A DNA stretch of 64,000 nucleotides from Pogostemon cablin. Taxonomy: Eukaryota; Streptophyta; Magnoliopsida; Lamiales; Lamiaceae. Position numbers and translations under genes: made by a program. The stretch lies in NCBI GenBank assembly GCA_023678885.1, contig CM042955.1:23943835-24007834 (forward strand), read 5' to 3'. Shown piece by piece: positions 1 to 9,860 of the stretch (within the stretch, counting starts at the first letter, position 1; each line of letters opens with the position of its first letter). The notes under the pieces are model-generated. The model ran no database searches, was not told where the DNA came from, and was given only the letters and a program-made list of their open reading frames with translations.

Positions 1-55
1 GAAGTACTTGACATTAGATTGAGAGAGTGCACCTCAAGAAGAGAAGAAAGAGGAG

Positions 56-973
56 TTGAAACCGCTACTAGAACTCTTGAAGTATGCCTACCTAGGTGAC
101 AATGAAAAATATCCATTAATTGTATCTTCTTCCCTTGATGATGATCAACTTGAGGAATTGTTAGATGTGTTTAGAAAGTATAAATCTATGATTGGTTGGT
201 CTCTTGATGATTTAAAGGGTATTTGTCCTTCCTATTGCATGCATAGAATAAGATTGTTAGATGAGGCCAAGAGTAGCATTCAGAATCAGCGGAGGGTGAA
301 TCCCGTTATTCAAGAGGTGATTAGGAAGCAAATCCAAACGTGGCTAGATGCAGGAATAATTTTCCCTATTAGTGATAGTCCCTATGTGAGTCCATTGCAT
401 GTTGTTGCTAAGAAGGGGGGCATGACTATAGTGAAAGCCGAAGATGGTGAGACTTTAGCCACTAGGATTCCTACGGGATGGCTTGTGTGTACGGATTGCA
501 GGAAACTGAATGAAAATACATGCAGATACCATTTTTCCCTTCCTTTCATGAATTAAATGCTTGATCGTCTTGCAGCGTATAAGTATTTTTGTTTCTTGGA
601 TGGGTACTTAGGTTATAATCAAAATCATGATTGCACCCGAGGACCAGGAAAGACTACTTTTATTTGCCCTTATGGAACTTTTACTTTTAGAAAAATGCCT
701 TTTGGATTGTGTAATGCGCCTGCTACATTTCAGCGTTGCATGATGGCCATATTTGATGGGTTGATAGAAAATATCATGGAGGCTTTTATGGATGATTTTT
801 CTGTATCTGGTTCCTCTTTTAATATTTGTTTATCTAACCTTGCTACTGTTTGGAAGAGATGCCAAGAAACTAATCTTGTCTTAAATTGGGAGAAGTGCCA
901 CTTCATGGAAAGAGATGGGGTTGTTCTTTGCCATCATATTTCGGCCAAGGGATTGCAGGTGGATAGAGCATAG
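56..973 (+). pseudogene. Reverse transcriptase domain, Athila-like pol (element A)
   Basis: This is the RNA-directed DNA polymerase part of a Ty3/gypsy polyprotein, which copies element RNA into cDNA in the virus-like particle. The first stretch (56-553) carries the pre-RT region, with YLGDNEKYP, WLDAGII and P.SDSPYVSPLH followed by CRKLNENT. A TAA at 554-556 interrupts the frame where related proteins have a glutamine. The second stretch has the first catalytic aspartate in FLDGYLGY (near 599), the MPFGLCNAPATFQ motif, and FMDD with both catalytic aspartates present (near 785-796). A TAG at 971-973 ends it. Element F has the same two stops. Not functional as it stands. Confidence 0.92.
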
Positions 974-1566
974 GTGGTGGCAATTGAGAAGCTTCCACCA
1001 CCAACGAATGAAAGGGGAGTGCGGTCCTTCCTTGGACACGCTGGTTTTTATAGAAGATTCATAAAAGACTTCTCCAAATACTCTAAGGCCTTATCTCATT
1101 TGCTTGAAAAGGATGTTCCTTTTGTTTTTTATGAAGAATGTCTAACTGCTTTTCAGGTTTTAAAGGAGGCGCTTATTATTGTACCTATCTTGATCACACC
1201 AGATTGGACTCAGCCGTTTGTACTTATGTGTGATGCAAGTGATTTAGCACTTGGAGTGATGCTTGGGCAGTTGAGGAAAAAGAAGTTCTGCGCCATTTAC
1301 TATGCGAGTAAAACTTTTGATGCTGCACAAAAGAACTACACTATGACTGAAAAGGAGTTTTTAGTTGTGGTGTATGCATTCAACAATTTTCGATAGTATT
1401 TGGTTGGCATGAAGACGATAGTGTACCTGGATCATTCTACGATCCGGTACTTCATGGAGAAGAAGGAAACAAAGCCAAGGATCATTAGATGGATTCTTCT
1501 TCTACAGGAATTTGATATGGAGATCCAAGATAAGAAGGGTACAGAGAATGTTTTGGCGGATCACCA
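974..1566 (+). pseudogene. RT C-terminal part and RNase H domain (element A)
   Basis: This continues the RT thumb (KLPPPTNERGVRSFLGHAGFYRRFI) into the Ty3/gypsy RNase H, which degrades the RNA strand during cDNA synthesis. Visible motifs are PFVLMCDASD with the first acidic residue, YYASKTFD, the glutamate in TEKE, a third acidic position in YLDHS (usually YTDH; the F copy has TDH), and ADHQSRLE with the last aspartate. A TAG at 1394-1396 splits the domain after NNFR, and F has it too. The frame then carries on into integrase without a break. Confidence 0.9.
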
Positions 1567-2884
1567 ATCAAGGTTGGAGACAAGGGAGCACTGTGATGAT
1601 TCTTTCGATTACATTGAAGAGATGTTCCCTGATGAGAAGATAATGGAAGTGCTTATTGAAGGGGCTAAAAGAGCATGTGTGGTGGCTGCTCAAGGAATGG
1701 ATCCATGGTACGCGGATTATGTGAACTACATTGTCGTAGGTGAAATTCCTAGAGATCTCAACCGATATCAACTTACAAAATTCAAGAGGGATGTTGAGAC
1801 ATTTATATGGTATGATCCATTTGTCTACAAGATATGTACGGATTCCATTATCCATAGGTGTGTGCCCGAGATGGAGATGGAGGGTGTACTTGATTTTTGC
1901 CATGCGCAACCTAACGGGGGGCACTTCGGAGCTCAAAAGACTACAGCGAAGGTACTTCAATCTGCTCTTTATTGGCCGACCTTGTTTAAAGATTGTGAAA
2001 CCTATGTGGCAACATGCGATAGATGTCAACGAATGGGGAACATAAGTCACAGAGATGAGATGCCACTGTAGCCGAGCATTCTTGTCGAGATCTTTGATGT
2101 ATGGGGGATCGATTTTATGGGGTCTTTTCCCCCATCTAATGGATTTCCTTACATCCTTTTAGCTGTAGATTATGTTTCTAAGTGGGTGGAAGCCATTCCC
2201 ACTCGCGTGAATGATGCAAGGACTATTTTATCTTTCTTGAAGAAACATATCTTTGCCCGCTAAGGAGTTCCTAGAGCACTAGTGAGTGATGGAGGTTCTC
2301 ACTTTGTCAACAAGCTTCTTGAGATGGTGCTTAAGGATTATGGAGTGAAGAATAGGGTCACTACACCCTATCATCCTCAAGCGAATGGGGAAGCAGAAGT
2401 CTCTAATAGGCAAGTGAAGTAAATTTTGGAGAAGGTAGTTGGAACCAATAGGAAAGATTGGGCTATGAAGCTTGATGATGTTTTGTGGGTGTTCCGGACT
2501 GCTTACAAGACGGTGTTAGATATGTCACCGTATCAAATAGTCTATGAGAAGCCGTGTCACTTACCCGTAGAAATTCAGCATAAAGCTTTTTGGGCTTTGA
2601 GGAGTTTGAAATTGTCTTTGAAGGAGCAAATGAAGAAATGACATGATTCAAAGATCTCTTACAAGGAGTTCAAGAAAGGTGATGTGGTATTACTTTTTAA
2701 CTCTTGTTTAAAGCTTTTCGCAGAGAAATTAAAATCAAAGTGGACGGGGCCATTCATTATCCATAGAGCCTGCAGAAGGGGAAGTTTTGAGCTTATGGAC
2801 AAGAATGGGGACATTATCGCGGTGAATGGGCATCGATTGAAGCATTACAAGTCACCGGATAATGCTTACGTCGTCTTTGAGGAT
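1567..2884 (+). pseudogene. Integrase, Athila-like pol (element A)
   Basis: DNA-joining enzyme of the element. The N-terminal zinc-binding HHCC region shows as FCHAQPNGGHFG followed by CDRCQR (about 1895-2035). The catalytic core has DVWGIDFMG, the aspartate of LAVDYVSKW, the aspartate of SDGGSHF (near 2285), and the glutamate in GEAEVSNR (near 2393). The C-terminal part reads KLKSKWTGPFIIHRA, then GHRLKHY. In-frame stops lie at 2069-2071, 2261-2263, 2420-2422 and 2639-2641. The C-terminal region looks about 30 residues shorter than usual for the family before HDSKISYKEF, suggesting an old internal deletion. I see no chromodomain. Confidence 0.9.
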
Positions 2885-2893
2885 ACCTTCTTT

Positions 2894-2926
2894 TTAAACA
2901 TGAGCGCCTGTTGGGGGCTTTCCCTT
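2894..2926 (+). other. Conserved post-pol stem-loop block (element A)
   Basis: Just after the integrase frame is AAACATGAGCGCCTG followed by a short stem-loop (GGG-GGCTTT-CCC). Equivalent blocks lie after the last reading frame in D (minus), F, G and in the inverted segment at 63.5 kb. The stem sequence changes between copies while the ability to pair is kept. Copy A has lost about 55 bases just before the block compared with F. Function unknown. Confidence 0.6.
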
Positions 2927-3038
2927 CTTTTTATTGCTTTATTATTTCTTTTGTATGAGTAAGAAATTTTTACATTCGATATGCTTAATTATCGGCAATT
3001 ACATCTCTTTGTAAACTTAGTTTCACTATAGTTTCTAC

Positions 3039-3051
3039 TAAGTTTGGGGGG
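3039..3051 (+). other. Internal polypurine-tract-like site (element A)
   Basis: TAAGTTTGGGGGG closely resembles the true polypurine tract before the 3' LTR (7317-7329), yet it lies about 150 bases past pol. Copies are present at the same relative place in D, F, G and the inverted segment at 63.3 kb. A second plus-strand primer site is possible; this is inference. Confidence 0.5.
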
Positions 3052-3355
3052 TATGATGTACTTACCTCATTGAAGCATTGAGACTATAATATTTTCTTTA
3101 TAACGTTTGTTAGGGGAGTTGATTTTTGTGGCATATCAAAACTTTTATCGGTTGTGGTGTGTCAATTTTTTTGCAATTTACCTAATGTTCTGTGGTGTTT
3201 GGTGTTGTTTTTTAGTATTATATGTTGAGTTACTCATGAATGTCAAGTTTAAGATTGATTCTCGAGCTAGTTTTGATCTATTTTTGTACCTAATGTTCGT
3301 TTTTGAGCTTAAAGTCTGTAGGGGATGAAGAAAATTCAAGTTTGGAGCATCAGGG
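3052..3355 (+). other. Post-pol spacer without supported gene
   Basis: T-rich sequence conserved with F (about 45969-46271) and, more loosely, with D on the minus strand (about 17130-17400). A 73-residue hydrophobic open frame at 3107-3328 persists in F, but the matching part of D has stops. I therefore treat it as non-coding. Confidence 0.5.
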
Positions 3356-3740
3356 GTCTAGTTCGACTAGACATGTACGTCGAACATGAGAGCCATGGTC
3401 AAACTGAGGATCAGAGAGTTCGTTACAGGTTGATTCGACCAATCAGTGGATTGTTTGACCAGGAGTTTGACCAAAGGGACAAGTCAAACTGAGGATCAGA
3501 GAGTTGTACAGACGGGTTCGACCAAAATGTAATCGGTTCAACCAAACAACTTGGTCGAATTAAGGTCGAATTGCGAACCTGAAAGTTCTGAACAACCGAG
3601 TTTGACCACGACGAAATAGTTTGACCAAAGCACTTGGTCGAACGGTGGTCGAATTGCAATGATTGATTATCCAGTAGAGGAGTTCGACCATGGATTCGAC
3701 CATGTCAATTCGATTTGACCACTTGGATTGGTCGAATCGA
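3356..3740. repeat. TCGA-core motif array (GGTCGAA/TTCGACC), post-pol
   Basis: Dense, irregular repeats of TTCGACC and its complement GGTCGAA, many decayed to TTTGACC or GGTCGAAT. Opposed copies form inverted pairs. The array sits between pol and the leader of the env-like gene. The same motif fills the U3 of this family's LTRs (7520-7645, 58650-58935) and of D. Confidence 0.8.
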
Positions 3741-3985
3741 GCCCAGGTAAGTGAATTTTAATCCCATTTTCATTCTCATTCGAGCACTTCACACACCACC
3801 TCTACCGAATTCATCCCGAATTGGAAATCCTCTCCTCCAATCTTTGATTACACTCAATTTTGTCTTGATTAAACCACAATCCTCACACATTCCACTCAAT
3901 TCATCGCGTTTTAGGAGTAATCTAGTTGAAAAACTAGGGTTCGTCGTGATTTTTGGATGAATTTCATACTTGTTCGTTCTAAGCC
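3741..3985 (+). promoter_or_regulatory. Leader-like sequence before env-like gene
   Basis: This C-rich segment, including AAACTAGGGTT near 3930, looks like a plant 5' leader. It ends at an ATG in a good context (GCCATGGCC, ATG 3986-3988). No TATA box is visible upstream. Promoter activity is inference from the motif array on its left. Conserved in F at 46657-46901. Confidence 0.35.
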
Positions 3986-6060
3986 ATGGCCGGTTCAAAA
4001 GATATGTTTTCTCAACCTTATTACCATAGGATTGAAGTTCTAATTATCGATTATGAGCGGGTATGTTGATTAAACTAAGTTTTCTATGGATTTATGGTGT
4101 TGTTTGAAGTTTTAGTGCATAATTTCGCAGGAATAGTTGTTGGGTTTGATGTTGGTTGATTGAATTGAATTGAACTATGTTATTATGTGAAGTTATGAGA
4201 AATGTGAGTAGTTTGGGATGAAGCATGTTAAATTATTGGAGGATTGATTGAGTTTGAGTAGTAATGCACACTTGTGGTTTGATGAATCGTTTGTTGATCC
4301 TATTGCTACTTGTTGATTGGAATGAGGATGAATGAGCATATGAATTGAATTGTTGGATCATTAGGATGAAACATGCTTGTTTGGTTTGATTATGCATTGA
4401 AAAACTTGAAGTCTTGAGTAGAGTTGAATGCGTTAGTTTGGTTTTCCTTCTTTGGTTGTTGGATTAAAGTATTATTTTCACAAAAAGGAAAGGAAGCCTA
4501 GCTTCGATCTAAGAAGAGACAAGATAGACCGTCTCATGTGGATGCAGTAACAAAGAAGGTAACAAGAGCGGTTGCCCATGAACTTCAAGATCCGAATGAA
4601 TGATTGGGTTGAGATCAAGGAGAAATGGGTGGACATGTCGGATAAGATTGTTCGAACAAAGTATCAAGATGATGGAGCAATGATTACTATGAACATCTGA
4701 GACGATATCTTTTGGATGTTTGATCAAGTTGGTATTCGTCATTTCATGGAGCTGAAGAAGCCTACCTACTTCCATGTGACTGCGGAAGTACTATGCTCGA
4801 TTACTGTGAAGAAAGGGTCGAGTAATCTTCCGTACGAGTGTTCATTTCAGCTTGGAGGTGAGTAGAGAACGTGGTCAGCTGAGGATTTGAATATCCTGTT
4901 TCAGATTCCTAGGGGGATTTCAAGAGCGCAGAATGGGTACTTTAATGCTAACAGATTTTGGAGAGAAATTTTTGGTGAGGATGTGGATTACAAGACTAGC
5001 AGTGCTCGAGCTTCGTTGATTCAGAATCTGGTGCTCCGATACATGGATCGAGTGTTGAGAAACACACTATTTACTCACTCGGAGGGATGCTATGTGTCGA
5101 GAGGAGAGTTATATATCCTCTGGTGTATGCTCAATGGAGTGAGGTTCAATATGGTATCATATCTCATTTATCAGCTTAACAGGTTCAGGTGTTCTCTATT
5201 TCAGAGAGTGAACATAGGAGGGTTGTTAACCTTGATAGCTGAGTACTATCATATGGACTTCTCTGGCATCTCACCTATCCTGGAGGACCCCGATTTGGTG
5301 ATGAGCACTTGTTTGAAGGAAGGATTCGCCCATCTGAGGGATGGCAATTGGTTCTTCACGAGGGGGTCGATGCCCTTTACTTTCATGTTCCCTTATGACT
5401 TGGGTGTATTGACTACTATTCGAAATGAGGGGAACATGTTGATGAACACCCTCGAGCACACTGCTATCTCCATTACCTATTTGACGAAGTATGACTAGAG
5501 GATGGTAGCTCTGATGTATGCTGAGGGGATGATGGATGGGATGCAGAGGATTGTAGACGAGGGGCATTTTTAACCAAAGCAGCAGCAGGAGCTCGGAGAG
5601 GAGCATGTGGATCAGGAGATGGGAGATCCACCGCCGCATGAGAGGCCACCACGACCTATTCGAGCGGTGCCACAACAACAGTGGGCTGGTCCGGATGCCT
5701 ATTTGTAGGAACAGTTTAGGTTGATACATGAGCAGTTCGCTACACTGAATGCGAACTAGCTAGAGATGAATAGGCAGCTGGAGTTGGCGAATGTGAATTA
5801 CATATCACTAGATGGGAAGTACAATACGCTGCAGAATAATTATGTAGAGATAGATCAGAGATTGGAGAGGTTGTTCGCTCATGAGCGCATGATTGATAGG
5901 AATCTGAATGCTCTTCATAAAGATGTGGATCAACTGCGCAAGGAGATGAATGGTGATGAAGAGGGGGCAAGTGATGATGATGATGCTCCGTAGGAGTAGG
6001 ATGCACCAGGTTTTTGGCTTTGCCTGTTTTATCTCATCTTCCTTCTCTTTTTCTCTTTAC
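3986..6060 (+). pseudogene. Env-like / ATHILA ORF-1-like gene downstream of pol (element A)
   Basis: The likely start is ATG 3986. After about 22 codons the sequence GGTATGT looks like a plant splice donor; 4054-4490 is non-coding and could be an intron. Coding similarity resumes near 4500 and runs to 5993 with several stops. From about 4710 it carries the plant ATHILA ORF-1 type domain (MFDQVGIRHFMELKKPTYF, LPYECSFQLGG, LNILFQIP, FWREIFGE). A stop at 4864-4866 (glutamine in F), a TAG at 5496-5498 and others break it. The C-terminal part (5766-5993) is a predicted coiled coil ending in an acidic run. In the same frame, beyond two stops, about 16 hydrophobic residues (6010-6057) look like a membrane anchor. 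Function is unproven; the env-like label is by position. Confidence 0.75.
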
Positions 6061-7316
6061 AGGATGGGTATTTATGGTGTGAGTTGCATGTACTTATATT
6101 GATGATTGGTTGTGGATTGAGAGATGATGATTGATACTTGTATGGATTGATTGCTATGAAGGGTTCTTGGTTAGTATGATGCATTCGTATTTTTCATGTG
6201 TTAATTCTATTGATTAGAAGCATATATGCTTGATAAATATGTGAATTTATTGTGAAATTGATCTTGATTAATTACTTGAGGATAACTTAGGAATCTATTT
6301 ACCCATGTGAGGATTTGAGCCGATTAAATCATGCTAGTTCGTGATTTTATCCTGGAGAGAATCGTTCGTATGAGCGTATTCTAGAACTTGTCTTGGCGTC
6401 TTGTGTGAAACTTATGATTAATTAGGACATGATCTTAGGCTATTATTGTGTAGTTAAGTCACTTAGCCAAAATTTTACCTTACCTGTGAACAAATGTATC
6501 ATTGCAAGCCTTTTGAGCCTTTAAAAGCTTTTTCTTTGGCAAGCCGTGATAAAAACCTTATTAAATCTTTACTTGAGCCTTATTGAATATCCTATTCATT
6601 AGTAGAGAGTTGAGGTGCGTAAGAGCTTGAAGAATGAAAAGGTAAAAGCTTGGTTGAGAATTGTGAAAAAGAAAGAAATATGGTTAAATCTTGTTTAGGG
6701 GTACTGCTTGAAACTGGTACCCCGACTGCTTAGAAGGGTAGTGCCCAAAATTGGTACCCTTGCTCATTGAAGAAAGATGATGTTGATGCTTGGAAAAAGA
6801 AGGAGAATTCAAACTATGAAGATTATGAGAAGAAGATGGAGAAACAAATGAAGATACATGGCGAAAAGCACAACTCCAAGGTAATTCTCTACTTGTGAAT
6901 TAGTAGTCACTTTACCCAAATTCTCTTACCTTTACCAAAGAGCCAACATTACAACCCAAAAGCAAGTCCTTTGTGATCCTAGTAAGGAATTGATCATAAG
7001 TTGAGTTTTGAGACCCTTGCCAAGCTTATGGTTACGCGGAAGTATGGATTGAATATGAGCGTAAATACTAACCTACTAGAGTGTACATCTTTTACATTTG
7101 AGAGTGAGAGTAAATATTTATCTTGTGAGCTAGATGATTTTGTACTCCGAAAGGTATTATAATTGAGTGATGTTTTACATGAATGATGCATATGATGCTT
7201 GTAATACTAGTGTTCGATTGATAAATTGCATGTGTGAGTATGAATTGTGTTGGTGGTTGGTGAATTTTACACTACTCCTTGATTTTGATTACGTTGCCTC
7301 GGGACGAGCAACATGT
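6061..7316 (+). other. 3' untranslated region of element A
   Basis: Long AT-rich non-coding region shared almost base for base with F (57186-58441). It holds the paired hairpins listed separately and a block at 6934-6980 (CAAAGAGCCAACATTACAAC ... CAAGTCCTTTGTGATCC) that recurs in D, F, G and J. GATCTTAGGC near 6432 also recurs across these families. No gene is seen. Confidence 0.7.
6698..6760 (+). repeat. Tandem pair of GGGTA..TACCC hairpins (element A)
   Basis: Two direct repeats of about 26 bases, each starting GGGGTA or AGGGTA and ending TACCCC or TACCCT, so each can fold on itself. The core is GTGCC.GAAACTGG. Matching pairs are found in F (57823-57885), G (32605-32660) and D (15986-16095, minus strand), each in the 3' untranslated region. 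Confidence 0.65.
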
Positions 7317-7329
7317 AAGTTTGGGGGTT
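7317..7329 (+). other. Polypurine tract (element A)
   Basis: TAAGTTTGGGGGTT lies directly before the LTR start TGATGAGTG and after GGGACGAGCAACATG. This is the plus-strand primer site for reverse transcription. The same context is present in D, F and J. Confidence 0.8.
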
Positions 7330-7663
7330 TGATGAGTGTGTAAATTCACTAGTTTTGAGCTCAGATTCGTGTACTTATGGTATAATTAATGATGATAATT
7401 CGATGTGAATTGCTATACTTGGTGGAAAGTCACGATTTGGGAGTTTATAAGGCTATTTGAGTTGATTTTTGATGAAAAACGAGTTGGAAGTGATTGGATC
7501 CAGAAAGAGAAAGAAGCAGGGGTAGATTTGACCATGTTGGGTCAGATTCGACCAAGAGGAATGGAGTTCGACCGGCACCTCTGGTCAAATTGAGCATGGA
7601 AAAGTCGAGTTCGACAAAACCACTTGGTCGAACCGTGGTCGAACTCGAAGCCTAAACAGAAGC
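7330..7663 (+). repeat. Partial 3' LTR of element A
   Basis: Starts TGATGAGTGTG and matches the first 334 bases of the complete F LTR (58455-58788), including a TTCGACC/GGTCGAA array at 7520-7645. It ends abruptly at 7663/7664, where sequence matching the inside of copia elements H and I begins. The rest of the LTR, including the TATA box, is missing. Confidence 0.9.
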
Positions 7664-8230
7664 CTAATCATGTTTAAACAACTAGTGAAAAAGAAACTGA
7701 CCTTGTTCACAGCTAGATGAAATTTGTTTTCCTTCGCCATATGTTTTGTCAGGAATCTCCTACCGTATACAAAATCTTGTAATTCAAGTGAAACTTGCTT
7801 AAAACGTTAAGGCAAATTATGAAGAATATATTGAGCTATGTTTCCCCTTCAATTTTAATTCCAAGTATTTCCAATTCATTCAACAAGTAAACCATGATCT
7901 CTTGCCTTTCTTACTTTCTCTTGTATCAGAAGAGTCGCACGAGACCATCATATTTATATAAACTTCTCACCTCTTCACTAGAGACTTTCATAGGTACTAG
8001 AGGGCATATCTAGTGAGAACACATTTTTATTTTCTTAAGCAGTAAGAATTAAAACCATGATTCTTTTCAACTATTTATTTTGGACCAATAAGTATGTTTT
8101 CTTTCAGTTAACAATAAGCGAAACAAACTATTTGAAAATTCAGAAAATCAACTAAATAAATACTACGATCAAACTCTTCGAATTTAAATTTTATATTGAT
8201 TTCCTCCATAAACAATATAAAATAAACTAA
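7664..8230 (-). pseudogene. Copia gag remnant (element B)
   Basis: Minus-strand translation, with frameshifts and stops, gives LLNELEILGIKIE and a following segment like LHNLP..FKQVSLE. This resembles the plant copia UBN2-type gag around the L..LE.LG.. and LILQSLPDSF motifs. The stretch aligns at DNA level with H (about 39805-40370) and I (about 51075-51640). Cut at its 3' side by the chimeric junction. Confidence 0.6.
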
Positions 8231-8631
8231 CCGACATCTCAAATCACCGTGAATTTGCATGCCACGTTAGTGTGGATGTATACAAACCCTAACCTTCACA
8301 AGAGAAGGTTTTATCCATTAATTCCATATGTCATAATTTACCTTATGACTCAATGATTAATAGTCGGTTGTCCTTTAGCCATGCAATTTGATAGCAGTGA
8401 CTCCGTTGGGGAGGATACATATTAATTGCACCTAAGTGTATACCATTATTTGATACTAAGTACGTTACCTAAGCTTGTGTGCCTTACAGTTGGAGAAGTC
8501 CACACGCGCTCAAATAATTTCCTATAACAATCAATTACTTATTTATACCAGTGATCCGCAAATAATACTCATCCGTTGAGGAGGAAAGCACTATAACCGA
8601 CTCATAAGCTTACTTGCATCACATTACAAAA
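8231..8631 (-). other. Leader of copia element B, near gag
   Basis: Non-coding. Contains recurring phrases such as GTGACTCCGTTGGGGAGGAT and CTCATCCGTTGAGGAGGAAAG, also found in H (40380-40870) and I (51640-52140). No gene is seen. Confidence 0.55.
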
Positions 8632-9847
8632 ATGAAGCTAGTTGTGCCGGAGCTACTCGGTGGTTGTGCCGACCAACAACGACGCTCGAGCCCTTCTATC
8701 TCTTCTAGCCGTGTCGTTGTCCCTGATGACAATCGTACACCCGTCGTCAGGTCCTCGCCGGTGCGGATTGTGCTGGCCATGCCAGCCAATCGTGCCGACA
8801 CCCCTGCAGATTGTTTCGCCAATCTCCAACAGGTCGTGCCACCTCTATTTGATCAGTATTGCCGCCTTTTGAAACTTGCAGCAAAAATAAAATGAACGAG
8901 CCACTCCGACAACTGTCGGCTATGGCTTTTGGTCGCGCCACCTCTTCTCCAGCAATCGTAACCCATCCTCTGTGACAGACCACCACGCCATGCCGCAGCC
9001 TATCTTTCATCTTGCGCAACATGACAGGTAGACACGACCTTAAGAATGCACTGACCCACACAGAATTCACTGCCGACTCGACCAAAAAATAGGTAACCCA
9101 TTCGGAACCTGTGCAGACCCAACCAGATGTCGTGAGGACCCGATCGTGATCACTGCTGACTCGATCATAAAATCATTAGACTCGATCAGTACCTTGCTTG
9201 GTCTCCACCTCGTCTGCTCAGCCTTGAAACTCTGACGAACCTGTGAATAACATGCATCCGTCTGCTGTGTTCTCACTGAACAGGCCTTCTGGAAACGTCT
9301 GGGCCAGGGCCAACACATGCAGTCGCTGAACCAGTCGCCGACATCGCAAGTTTGGAAGTCGACCTGCGAGTGGCAGCAGCAACACACGCCCACCATGATC
9401 CGCCCAGTGACTTTTTGAACCTATCCACTGTACAGCCTACGTGTCGAGCCACCACCACCCTCCTGGCTTGCCTTCTATCGTCGCAGATAGGAGTCGCCAC
9501 TTCAGCCATCAAAAGTTGTCGATGCAGCGCCGTGTAATCTCCGATCAGCAGCAACATGGTTTAATCGGGTCAGGTGACCCACTGCACGTCTCCCATCTTT
9601 CACCATCCATGAACGCTTATTATGCCATCACCAGCCCCGCTGTGTCCGCCGGCCATGGTGTAACTGAGGGTGAACGTGCGTGTGGTGTACAATTAGAGTT
9701 TTGCAGCCATGAATTAAAACCTAGGGTTTATACAGATTGCTCAAAATATCAAAACCCTAACTATCATGCGATCATTATTCAAGAATAATTCACATAATTC
9801 ACCTTAAACCCTAGCCTAATGTGTCACGTTTAGTCTTAGAACCTACA
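8632..9847 (-). repeat. Copia B leader, duplicated unit 1 (GC-rich)
   Basis: GC-rich non-coding segment matching unit 2 (11604-12361), which is shorter because about 450 bases are missing between the matching points near 8960 and 9435. Short open frames on both strands show no recognisable domain. It lies between gag and the primer site, the leader position. The equivalent GC-rich leaders of H and I are different in sequence. Confidence 0.7.
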
Positions 9848-9858
9848 CTCTTATACCA
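9848..9858 (-). other. Primer-binding-site copy, degenerate (element B, unit 1)
   Basis: Minus-strand TGGTATAAGAG corresponds to the copia primer site TGGTATCAGAGC with one change. It belongs to the internal duplicate; the principal primer site is at 12362-12373. Confidence 0.65.
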
Positions 9859-9860
9859 AT

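Larger units (their letters stand above)
1..7663 (+). mobile_element. Element A: Athila-like Ty3/gypsy retrotransposon, 3' part
   Basis: The order is pol remnant, long post-pol region, env-like/ORF-1 pseudogene, 3' untranslated region, polypurine tract and the start of an LTR. This is the layout of the Athila lineage of Ty3/gypsy. The left side runs off the window inside the segment joining protease to RT. The right side stops inside the LTR at a junction with copia sequence. It is nearly identical to element F over several kilobases, and it has uninterrupted sequence at the two sites where F carries copia insertions H and I. Lineage assignment rests on the translated motifs and layout, not on a database search. 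Confidence 0.9.

Noticed and set aside
1568..2050. 160-residue minus-strand frame (and its copy at 44456-44938)
   Set aside because: Lies antisense to the integrase and RNase H coding strand, with no domain; a shadow frame.
3107..3328. Hydrophobic 73-residue open frame, also present at 46023-46244
   Set aside because: Preserved only because A and F are nearly identical. The matching part of D has stops and the region is T-rich, so the frame is probably chance.
5271..6006. Minus-strand frames rich in leucine and histidine opposite the env-like gene
   Set aside because: Composition is the complement of the glutamine/glutamate-rich sense frame; shadows. Same for 56396-57131.
8614..9788. Several open frames on both strands in the GC-rich B leader
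   Set aside because: Short, overlapping on both strands, no domain, and repeated at 11438-12303 as part of the duplicated leader.
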